Source of the DNA: an uncultured Saprospiraceae bacterium
GTDB taxonomy: Bacteria > Bacteroidota > Bacteroidia > Chitinophagales > Saprospiraceae
Assembly (NCBI GenBank): GCA_937974625.1
Contig: CALJVJ010000202.1
Location: forward strand, 1 to 64,000
Reading direction: 5' to 3'
Length of the DNA stretch: 64,000 nucleotides
Shown here piece by piece: positions 1 to 7,417 of this stretch (its first letter is position 1; every line of letters starts with the position of its first letter). The notes under the pieces were generated by a model, which worked only from the letters and a program-made list of their open reading frames with translations, did not search any database and had not been told where the DNA came from. The position numbers were made by a program, and so were the translations under genes.

Positions 1-79
1 TCAAGATTGAAATCCTAGTCCTAATTCGTATATTGAGTAATTTTATATTAGGTACAAGCTTACCAGGTTTTACTATCCA

Positions 80-1555
80 CTACCTCGGCATTATCGTAAC
101 AATCACTCGTTTATATCTTGATAAACGAGGGGTTCCTCTATCCGTAACTTTCACTATAAAATGTGCCGTTTCTGCTTTGTCTACTTTTGGCGCAGTAAAA
201 TAAGCTAGGTGTACATTTTCTGCTCCATTTACTTTTATCAATTTTTTATAAGTACCAGCCTCTGGATAATTAAACCATAAAAAACTTATATTATCACCAT
301 CAGGGTCGGTGGTATCAAAAGCATCTAGCGTAAAGTTTTCTCCAGATTTTACGGTTATCTTTTCTGGATGAATTAATTTTGGAATAGGTGGATGGTTGGC
401 TTCAGCATATGACTGTAAGCACCAATCCATACGGGCAGCAAAATCATTTTGAAAATCATCTCGCCAACGCCACAATGTTACCTTGTCATTCTTAAAAGAA
501 ACGGTGTCTTGTTTGACCGAACGACCATATTCTTTAGCAATATATGGCGTATAACTGTCTATCGTGTTGGTCCAAATTGCCCTAGTTTCTGGTGCTATTT
601 CTACAATAGAACCACCTTTTTTGGTCTTAGAAAAATCAGGTATGGATAGTTCATACCGACCGCCCCATCCACCTAATTCGGGATGTTCGGAATCATTTAA
701 TCCATTGGGTATTAAGGATAAAAACGCGGGTGTATCTCCCTCTACGCCCCAGGCTACATCTGGATAAGCAGAACCCAATGGGCCATGATTTTTTTGGATA
801 TTTTGGGCTATCCAACTATTACTTATGGTCGTATTGTCTATGCCTTTTACAAAGGCATTTATTCCAGTCCAAGTAGCACTACCATAATCATCTCCTGGAC
901 TAACGATATAGAATAAATCAGGAAAATTATTCCTAATCCAAATACCACTATCATCTTGGTCAGATATGGTATAAACTCTAAGTTTAGCGATTAAACTTTT
1001 TGCTTCTTTTGCAGTTTTGGTATTTTTAATTTTATATAATGCTTGCGCAAGGGTGTTTACGCCTCCCCAAGTAGATATCCATAATGGTCGTTCATCGTCC
1101 GCTTCAAGTAACTTTATAATCCACTCCGAACCTTCAGAATCCATGCCATCACCAACTCCTTTCATACCATATTTTGGTAACCCTACTTTAACTAAAGTTG
1201 ATAGCGTTTTGGCATCAGGGAAGCCTGCCTCATGCTTTAATAGGTTAGGTTGTATTTTTCCATAGGCTCGAATTACGTTTTCAATAGATTCGGGATTTAC
1301 CTTCGAAGGTAGCCAACAAGAGGTAGTAGCAATTATACCTTTAATGTCAATTTGATTCGAATATAAAAACAAACGAATCAAGGATTGTGTATCATCGGGG
1401 TCTGCTTCAATATCAGTTAAGATAATGACTCTGTTATTTTGATTGTTTTGTCCCAACAAAAGGGTGTTGTTGGTCAAATAGACGCATACAAGCAGGATTA
1501 CGAGGTTGATTCTCATAAGGAGATTTTTGAATGATAAGTCTCTGTCGTTCAACAT
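80..1555 (-). CDS. DUF1593 domain secreted protein (nucleoside hydrolase-like)
   Basis: A 491-residue secreted protein of the DUF1593 family, a nucleoside-hydrolase-like fold often found near carbohydrate-use genes. Near the N-terminus the segment ILTDIEADPDDTQSLIR carries the Asp cluster that resembles the calcium-binding DxDxxxDD of nucleoside hydrolases. The last ~90 residues (KLIHPEKITVKSGENFTLDA onward) look like the Ig-like second domain seen in this family. The hydrophobic stretch beginning MRINLVILLVCVYL is a signal peptide. The internal Met at residue 14 (start at 1516) gives a cleaner signal peptide than the acidic prefix encoded from 1555, so 1516 is the more likely start. The substrate cannot be told from sequence; a ribosyl or other glycosidic hydrolase role is inference. 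It is followed only by 79 bases of AT-rich sequence with no recognisable gene. Confidence 0.85.
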   Translation of the reverse strand: MLNDRDLSFKNLLMRINLVILLVCVYLTNNTLLLGQNNQNNRVIILTDIEADPDDTQSLIRLFLYSNQIDIKGIIATTSCWLPSKVNPESIENVIRAYGKIQPNLLKHEAGFPDAKTLSTLVKVGLPKYGMKGVGDGMDSEGSEWIIKLLEADDERPLWISTWGGVNTLAQALYKIKNTKTAKEAKSLIAKLRVYTISDQDDSGIWIRNNFPDLFYIVSPGDDYGSATWTGINAFVKGIDNTTISNSWIAQNIQKNHGPLGSAYPDVAWGVEGDTPAFLSLIPNGLNDSEHPELGGWGGRYELSIPDFSKTKKGGSIVEIAPETRAIWTNTIDSYTPYIAKEYGRSVKQDTVSFKNDKVTLWRWRDDFQNDFAARMDWCLQSYAEANHPPIPKLIHPEKITVKSGENFTLDAFDTTDPDGDNISFLWFNYPEAGTYKKLIKVNGAENVHLAYFTAPKVDKAETAHFIVKVTDRGTPRLSRYKRVIVTIMPR

Positions 1556-1640
1556 TTTTTGCTACTTGACCATGTGGAAACCATTTTAAAAAACTAAAAA
1601 GCATATTTGGGTACTTTAGCCTAAAGTCTTTTATGCACAC

Positions 1641-3851
1641 TTACTTATCCCCTTTAACCAATGATTTAAAGTTTTCGACAAATTGAATCATATTAATATA
1701 ATCTTTAAATTGTGCAAGAGACAGGTTATTACTAAAAATCAAAATAGCTTCTCCATTGCTTTCAAAATGATGTAAACCACTTATCTCAATCAATACTTTT
1801 AGTTTATCTGTCAAAAAGGCATCCATTGCGGCAATATCTCTAACTTTTACCGTATAGTTTTTTGGTGCATTATGGTAGAGGGAATAATCAATATCCTTAT
1901 GTTCTGAAATATGAAGGATTTTATCTAAGAAATCTTTTTTCTCAATGATAAACTTTGGAATGGGATAACTAAGTTTCAATAAGCCAACAGTCGTTTTATA
2001 TTCATCGGGAAAAATATCAGCCCCTTCTTCAAAAGTTACATCAATTAATTCTAGGTGCATATCTTTGTCGTCGTCCGCAATACAATTAGCTTCTGCTTCA
2101 ATCGGGCGAGTTTTAAAGAAATAAAAGGACTGAAAATATTCCAAATCTTCTACTGGCCCAACTTGAAAACTCCAACCATAACTTTCTGCCATTTCCTTAA
2201 GCATGGTTTGCCGTCGGTTAAGGGGTTCGATAGCATCAATTTTGATTTTTGTTGCTAATTTATGGTCGGTACTAGAAATATGTTTGTCTAATCCTTGAAT
2301 TTTAATAGTTCCACCAGCATTTTGGTGGGCTTTCTGAAAATCATATAAGTCTTCCAACACCGTTGTACCAACCAATCGGGTCTCTGATAAATCAATGGTG
2401 GCGGTAGCCCCAGTAGGAATTTGAGCAACTAATTTATTGATTTTTAAGATGCCTAAAAAATTAGCAATCCCTCTAATTTTCAAATCATAACTGCCATCTG
2501 GTTTCATGACCAAATTTGAACCCGAGCGATAAATCATTTTAAAAAATCGAGGAATAGACACTTTTGCCAATAACATATGACTGACCAAAGCCAATAATAG
2601 TCCACCAAATAAGCCCACCAACAAATTGGTATAAAGCGTCAAAACCATCGTACCAACAAAGAATATCAATTGCTCAATGCCATGACTGAAAACTTGTTTG
2701 AATACCGCTGGTGATGCTAATTTGAATCCAGTATAAACTAAGAGGATGGCAAAAGCACATAGGGGAACCTGTCGCATTATCGGACTTAAAATCACGATAA
2801 AAAGCAACAATAATAAGCCCTGATACATGTTAGACCACTTCGTCTTTGCTCCGTTATGAACATTGACCGTACTTCGAATAATCACGGCAATAATAGGCAA
2901 ACCACCAATAAAACCAGCAACCATCGTACTCAATCCGATGCCCATTAAATCCTTATTCAAATCTGTTTTTCGTTTGTAAGGGTCAATTTTATCAATCGCT
3001 TTGGCAATCGCCAATGATTCAATACTCGTAATCATTAAAATAGACATTACGGTTGTCCAAAATTCAATTTTATCAATCTTACCAAAATTGGGATGCAAGA
3101 TGGAATCCATAATACTATCGGGCATTTCCAATAATAAACTCGGCCCAACTTCATAGGCTTTTCCCAAAAAAGAAAGCGTATGCTGTTCAAAAAAATTGAA
3201 AAAATACACAAATGGAATAGAGAGGGCTATCACCCACATAGGGGTCGGCAAAATATGGAAAAACCGATAACTAATTTTCGAGTGAAACAAGGATAAAAAT
3301 AAGCCCATTAACGAAATCATGACCACAAAGGGATTGGCTTGCGGTAAGAATAAAACCGCATCCACCAAATTCTGTATGATGTTAGGACTATCAGAATGCG
3401 TACCTAAAGCTACATGAATTTGTTTGGCAAAAATAATAATTCCGATGGCTGCCAAAATGCCATGAATCACTGACGAATGGAAAATGTCCGCCAAACGTCC
3501 CAATTTTAACAAACCCAATACCACTTGAATCGCTCCAGAAACGACGACTGCTGCCAAGACATAATTAAAGGCTTGCCCAGTACCATCATCCATCAAGCCA
3601 ATGCCCAAAAGGATAACCGCAATGACGCCTTTTGCAGGTCCATTGACCGAAATATGTCCACCTCGATAAAAAGTGGTGACAACCCCTCCTACAATTGCCG
3701 AAAAAATCCCTGCCATCGCAGGTGCACCTGCTGCTAAGGCAATGCCAATAGAAAGAGGTAATGCGATAAGTGCGACACTTACTGCAGCTATTAAATCACT
3801 TTGCCAATTTTCAATTAATCCCTGAAAACCTTTTTTAGGTATTATCTCCAT
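1641..3851 (-). CDS. SulP family inorganic anion transporter with STAS domain
   Basis: A 736-residue inner-membrane transporter of the SulP/SLC26 family (sulfate, bicarbonate or another anion; the substrate is not determined by sequence). It opens with the family N-terminus (LIAAVSVALIALPLSIGIALAAGAPAMAGI) and has about 12 hydrophobic segments to around residue 435. A cytoplasmic STAS domain follows at roughly residues 445-535 (GATATIDLSETRLVGTTVLEDL). The remaining ~165 residues (about 570-736) form an additional domain that I do not recognise, so the protein is longer than a typical 500-600-residue SulP. The gene stands alone; the ~180 bases upstream (3852-4031) are AT-rich and should hold its promoter. 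Family assignment is firm, the ion is not. Confidence 0.93.
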   Translation of the reverse strand: MEIIPKKGFQGLIENWQSDLIAAVSVALIALPLSIGIALAAGAPAMAGIFSAIVGGVVTTFYRGGHISVNGPAKGVIAVILLGIGLMDDGTGQAFNYVLAAVVVSGAIQVVLGLLKLGRLADIFHSSVIHGILAAIGIIIFAKQIHVALGTHSDSPNIIQNLVDAVLFLPQANPFVVMISLMGLFLSLFHSKISYRFFHILPTPMWVIALSIPFVYFFNFFEQHTLSFLGKAYEVGPSLLLEMPDSIMDSILHPNFGKIDKIEFWTTVMSILMITSIESLAIAKAIDKIDPYKRKTDLNKDLMGIGLSTMVAGFIGGLPIIAVIIRSTVNVHNGAKTKWSNMYQGLLLLLFIVILSPIMRQVPLCAFAILLVYTGFKLASPAVFKQVFSHGIEQLIFFVGTMVLTLYTNLLVGLFGGLLLALVSHMLLAKVSIPRFFKMIYRSGSNLVMKPDGSYDLKIRGIANFLGILKINKLVAQIPTGATATIDLSETRLVGTTVLEDLYDFQKAHQNAGGTIKIQGLDKHISSTDHKLATKIKIDAIEPLNRRQTMLKEMAESYGWSFQVGPVEDLEYFQSFYFFKTRPIEAEANCIADDDKDMHLELIDVTFEEGADIFPDEYKTTVGLLKLSYPIPKFIIEKKDFLDKILHISEHKDIDYSLYHNAPKNYTVKVRDIAAMDAFLTDKLKVLIEISGLHHFESNGEAILIFSNNLSLAQFKDYINMIQFVENFKSLVKGDK

Positions 3852-4031
3852 TTCGTCTACGCTTTTTTAAAAAATTATAAAGTGTGGTTTAAAAGCGCGT
3901 AAAATAGTAAATATTCGGAATTTTTAAAGGATAGGAATATATTTTTTCATATACGAAGCTGTTATTATTGAAAAAGAGGAATGGATAAAAAAGAAAAAAT
4001 CATTTCTTTTTGACCACAACTGCTATACAAC

Positions 4032-4223
4032 TTAACGTACCAAACTAACATCTCCGATAAAAACCTCTTCAATTTCATCCAAATAAATCACTTTTGCATA
4101 ATAACTATAAACGCCGTTTTCTGCATTTCGTCCATCAAAAAGCTCGTCCCAACCGAGTAATGCATCATTGATGTCTCCGCTATCTTTTGAAAAGACCAAA
4201 TTCCCTCAACGCTCGGTTCAGAC
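4032..4223 (-). pseudogene. Broken duplicate of a T9SS type-B sorting domain tail
   Basis: Read on the minus strand this encodes GNLVFSKDSGDINDALLGWD and continues to YGDVSLVR-like GDVSLVR-stop. It is closely similar to the last ~63 codons of the intact T9SS cargo gene at 5285-7237. The Trp of the conserved RWGN motif is TGA here (CGT TGA GGG AAT against CGT TGG GGG AAT), and the similarity ends within a few bases upstream, at about 4225, in an unrelated GC-richer stretch. No start codon or signal peptide precedes it. I read it as a 3' fragment left by duplication or recombination. It still keeps reading frame and the terminal DVSLVR, so the event may be fairly recent. Confidence 0.8.
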
Positions 4224-4253
4224 GACGTGCGCCTTTTAGGGAGTATTGCTGTT
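4206..4253. repeat. GC-rich imperfect hairpin at the pseudogene junction
   Basis: At the point where the sorting-domain similarity ends there is a short stretch that is markedly richer in G and C than its surroundings (cgctcggttcagacgacgtg). It is bounded by tcaacgc on one side and gctgttgtag on the other, so that the ends can pair as an imperfect hairpin. The left half resembles the left half of integron attC sites in general form, but the core boxes match only in part and the right half is not complementary to it. It marks a breakpoint; its origin is unknown. Confidence 0.35.
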
Positions 4254-4281
4254 GTAGCCATTATTTATTGGCAACAGTATT

Positions 4282-4446
4282 TTATTTAAACGTTGGGAGT
4301 ATATATTTTGGAATTATTTCATTCGGAGGAGTACTTTTTCCATACAATTGTTTTCCTTCATAGTCTAAAAGGTTTTCGTAATTAGAATCTTGTTTTTGTT
4401 TCGAACAACTCATTATCAATAACAGCAAGAATATGGTTTTTTTCAT
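4282..4446 (-). CDS. Small lipoprotein, 54 residues
   Basis: A short open frame encoding a 54-residue protein that starts MKKTIFLLLLIMSCSKQKQD. It has a two-Lys n-region, an eight-residue hydrophobic core and a lipobox ending in Cys14 (I-M-S-C), followed by the polar residues usual in a Bacteroidota lipoprotein. The mature part is only about 40 residues (LLDYEGKQLYGKSTPPNEII) and matches no family I know. The gene is flanked by the inverted 9-mers ttggcaaca (4268-4276) and tgttgccaa (4462-4470), and lies between the broken sorting domain and the IS91 remnant, so it may have arrived with them or be the truncated N-terminus of a longer lipoprotein. It was too short to be called by length alone; the lipoprotein signal is the main support. 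Confidence 0.55.
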   Translation of the reverse strand: MKKTIFLLLLIMSCSKQKQDSNYENLLDYEGKQLYGKSTPPNEIIPKYILPTFK

Positions 4447-4549
4447 TTTTGATTTTTTATTGTTGCCAACCGGTATTGATAGTATTGCATATTATTATGG
4501 ACTTAAAAACTAGACTTTGGATATAGGATTATCAGGACTTAAAAAAAGT

Positions 4550-4939
4550 TTAAGTAGCAAAGGGGATAAATTCGCCTTCGGGGGTAATAATTTGCACCTG
4601 AATGGGAGGACTTCGACCAATCGGGAACCATTGTTGAGGAATAAATCCAAGTGTTTTTAAAGTTTTTTGCCCACAAAAAGAACAAACATCTACATCCTTT
4701 CCTGTTAATTGCTCCAATCTTTCTTTCCAATGTAAAGGATTGATAGCAGGAGGTTGATGTTTTAAAAGTGCTTGAACTGCCTTGAGTTTAGTTTTTCGAT
4801 TTCTAATTGCCAAGATGCCAAAATAGCGAATCCGATGGAAGTCTATAGTTAGTACATGGAGTAAAAATCGCCTAATAAATTCAAAAACATTTAAGGTTAA
4901 TTTTTTGATTAAGGGAAGCCCTTTTTTCTTAATGGTGTC
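4550..4939 (-). pseudogene. IS91-family transposase C-terminal remnant
   Basis: Reading on the minus strand from 4939 gives an open stretch of 129 codons containing LTLNVFEFIRRFLLHVLTID, then FHRIRYFGILAIRNRKTKLK, and ending near CSFCG. This is the pattern of the C-terminal part of IS91/IS801-type Y2 (HUH) transposases: FEFIRRFLLHVLP, then IRHYGFLANRNRKEKL, then a C-x2-C pair. The N-terminal zinc-binding part and the catalytic HUH/tyrosine region are absent, and a stop codon precedes the stretch. It is thus a dead fragment, not an active element. The in-frame TTG at 4811-4813 could start an 87-residue product, but I think this is not a functional gene. Confidence 0.72.
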
Positions 4940-5102
4940 ATAAAACTAATTATTGATGAATATATTTTTTACAACATCAATTTCTAGTTTTAATAACTTG
5001 TTTTCAATTGGTATTCAGTACTTTAATTGACTGTCTAAAGAGTTACCGCAGAGCGGTTTTGTTCAACTCATTGATATACCGTAAATATACAAAATATTTC
5101 AA

Positions 5103-5223
5103 TCATTACATTTATATAGATTAGAAGTTTAATTTGTTGATAACTAAGTGTTTATGAAAGATAGGCGATAATTTATTAATGATTAATATTAAAAATAGGA
5201 CGAGTCATTACATTTATATAGAT
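5103..5223. repeat. 19-bp direct repeat, copies 102 bp apart
   Basis: The sequence tcattacatttatatagat occurs at 5103-5121 and again, identical, at 5205-5223. The second copy is also part of a small palindrome (attacat ... atgtaat). It lies in a 345-base gap (4940-5284) between the IS91 remnant and the T9SS cargo gene, where I see no coding sequence. The gap otherwise holds only AT-rich sequence with a short GC-richer patch (accgcagagcggttttg, 5045-5061). The repeat could come from slippage, or mark an old insertion. Confidence 0.6.
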
Positions 5224-5284
5224 GTAATATGTTTTGGTTATAAAAAGATTATAATTACAATAAAACCATTTTTTAAAATAAAAA

Positions 5285-7237
5285 CTACCGCACCAAACTA
5301 ACATCTCCATAAAAACTATCCTCAATTTCATCCAAATAAATCACCTTGGCATAATAGCTAAATACCCCATTCTCTGCATTTCGGCCATCGAAGGTACCGT
5401 CCCAACCAATAGTAGCATCATTAATCTCCCCGCTATCTTTTGAAAAGACCAAATTCCCCCAACGGTCAAATACCTGAAAAACAAGAATTTGCGCAAAGCC
5501 TTTGCCCATGATATAAAATTGGTCATTGATACCATCAAAATTAGGGCTGAATACATTAGGAATGTAAATACCTCGGTCTTTGGTGACCGTTACAGGAACA
5601 CTTGAAGTTGCCATACAACCAGAAGGGCTGGTAATCTTGATTTCATAATTGGTATCAAAAAAAGGACGTGCATCCAAAGTATTACAATCCAAGCAATTGA
5701 TAAATTCCCCTTTCTCTGACCAATCGTATTGAATTTCTCCAATAGCATTGGTAATTGGATTGAGATTGATATAATCGCCTAAATTAATAGTGATAGCATC
5801 GCCTAAATCGACCGAAATAGGTTCTTCTGAAATGAGCACAGAATCCACCTCCACTTCACAGCCATTGGTAATAGTTACGGAATACTGACCAGGGTCACTA
5901 ACCATTAGCGTAGAGGAGGTGCTACCCGTATTCCATTGATAATCAATACCATTGATTGTGCCAGCTATCAATTCAATGCTCGCACCTTCACAAAGATTTT
6001 GTTGTTGATTAGATAGGTTGACCACCAAGGGAAAAACTTCAATAGATGTAGAGTCATCCGACAATACGGTCAATGGGTCATCGGACGGTGAACGACCGCC
6101 CAATCCTTCGGGTAGGTCATCCAAATAAGCTTGATTTTTATAAACGCCTTGGGCAAAAGGTAAAGTTTCTATGACTACTTTTATACTATCTTGACCGAGT
6201 GGCACGGTCATGTCTTCTATCCTTAGAATGTTGGTCCCTGTTCCTGTAAATGTACCGCCGTAAGGATTTTTATCCAGTCTTAAAATGACAAAATCTTCTG
6301 GCATGGTATCGGTTAGGTCAACCCCCATAATGGTTTCTCCTGATAGATTGGAGATTTGAAAATTGTAAGTCAATTCCGTACAAGGAACGACTTGTCTTGG
6401 TGAGACATCTTTTAATAAATCTATGGTGAACGGGCAGGCGCAACCATCCTTATTACTGGTATTGGGTCCTGTTCCAAGGTTTGTAACGAGTCCTGTATTT
6501 TTATCGATTCCAAAAAACGTTCGGGCACTATTATCATTGACGGCATTTCCATAGCCAAACATTTTTCCAAAAGCATCAAAATACAATCCACCCATTCTAT
6601 CTGCCACATTAGAAGTTGGAAAATTAGTAGTAACCGCTCCAGAAATTGGGTCAATCGTAATTAGGCGACTTTCCCTAGCATCAAACCCGTATAATATTCC
6701 AGAAATTGGGTCAAAAGCAATATCTGTAGTCTGAACATTCGGTCCTGTAAAAGGGGTTCTTCTTTTGGTAGGATAATTTGGGTCTGTCAAATCAACTACC
6801 ACCAAAGCCACACTTCCACCATTAAAAGTATTTGTTTGTTCGACAATAATCATTTCATCTCCATTCGGGGTAATTGTCGCGGCATAATAGCCATTATTAA
6901 GATTAACATCTAAGATAGTTAAAGGAAAACTTCTTCCTGTAGCATCGACTTGGTACAAGCGTTGGGTAGCTGTACCTACTCCATAAATCAAATTGTCTGT
7001 TGACCGATAACCCACTGCATTTAAAGCTACGCCTGTTGAATTAGGCAAAGGCACAAAATTTACATTGCCATTAGGTTCCACGATTACCTCGTGTAGACGA
7101 CTAGCACCACCAGATGTACCAAAAGAAAAGTAGAAATTATTTTGGCAAACAAAAGGTTCTTGGGCATAAAGTGAGGATTCCCCGAAAAGGACAAAGAGGA
7201 GAAGTATCCATTTTAAGTCAAGTAGTTGTCCTTGCAT
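5285..7237 (-). CDS. T9SS-exported surface protein with type-B sorting domain
   Basis: A 650-residue secreted protein. A signal peptide (WILLLFVLFGESSLYAQ) is followed by a beta-propeller-like region of the DUF6923 type (residues ~30-270, GGASRLHEVIVEPNG...NLIYGVG). A DUF11-like adhesin module comes next (DLTDTMPEDFVILRLDKNPY), then a PKD/Ig-like part rich in Asn and Ser. The last ~90 residues (IYIPNVFSPNFDGINDQFYI, RWGNLVFSKDSGE, GDVSLVR) form the gliding motility-associated, type-B C-terminal signal recognised by the type IX secretion system. Export across the outer membrane and attachment at the surface or release is therefore expected. The ligand is unknown. A degraded copy of its 3' end lies 1.06 kb downstream. 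The family is known; adhesion is inference. Confidence 0.9.
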   Translation of the reverse strand: MQGQLLDLKWILLLFVLFGESSLYAQEPFVCQNNFYFSFGTSGGASRLHEVIVEPNGNVNFVPLPNSTGVALNAVGYRSTDNLIYGVGTATQRLYQVDATGRSFPLTILDVNLNNGYYAATITPNGDEMIIVEQTNTFNGGSVALVVVDLTDPNYPTKRRTPFTGPNVQTTDIAFDPISGILYGFDARESRLITIDPISGAVTTNFPTSNVADRMGGLYFDAFGKMFGYGNAVNDNSARTFFGIDKNTGLVTNLGTGPNTSNKDGCACPFTIDLLKDVSPRQVVPCTELTYNFQISNLSGETIMGVDLTDTMPEDFVILRLDKNPYGGTFTGTGTNILRIEDMTVPLGQDSIKVVIETLPFAQGVYKNQAYLDDLPEGLGGRSPSDDPLTVLSDDSTSIEVFPLVVNLSNQQQNLCEGASIELIAGTINGIDYQWNTGSTSSTLMVSDPGQYSVTITNGCEVEVDSVLISEEPISVDLGDAITINLGDYINLNPITNAIGEIQYDWSEKGEFINCLDCNTLDARPFFDTNYEIKITSPSGCMATSSVPVTVTKDRGIYIPNVFSPNFDGINDQFYIMGKGFAQILVFQVFDRWGNLVFSKDSGEINDATIGWDGTFDGRNAENGVFSYYAKVIYLDEIEDSFYGDVSLVR

Positions 7238-7358
7238 TTCAATCGTTTTTGATTTTGAAAGGATTGAATTATTCCTTTTTGGAAAGGTACTACCAAAAGT
7301 AGGAAATGAAAAATGTTTGTCTTGAAATCTGATATTATTTTGTAGAAACGACTTTTGG

Positions 7359-7389
7359 TTGGCAGTTCTATTGGTTTTCTTTATTTTCG
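7359..7389 (+). promoter_or_regulatory. Candidate Bacteroidota promoter for the propeller/amidohydrolase gene
   Basis: TTGG at 7359-7362 and TATTTTCG at 7382-7389 are separated by 19 bases. They match the Bacteroidota -33 TTG / -7 TAnnTTTG pattern, with one mismatch in the -7 box. Transcription would start near 7396, giving a leader of about 22 bases before the ATG at 7418. This is a pattern match only. Confidence 0.45.
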
Positions 7390-7417
7390 CAGTTCATTTT
7401 CTTACTAAAATAAAACC

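Noticed and set aside
4539-4730. 63-codon open frame over the IS91 remnant
   Set aside because: It is a different frame of the same stretch; only the frame ending at 4550 shows the IS91 pattern.
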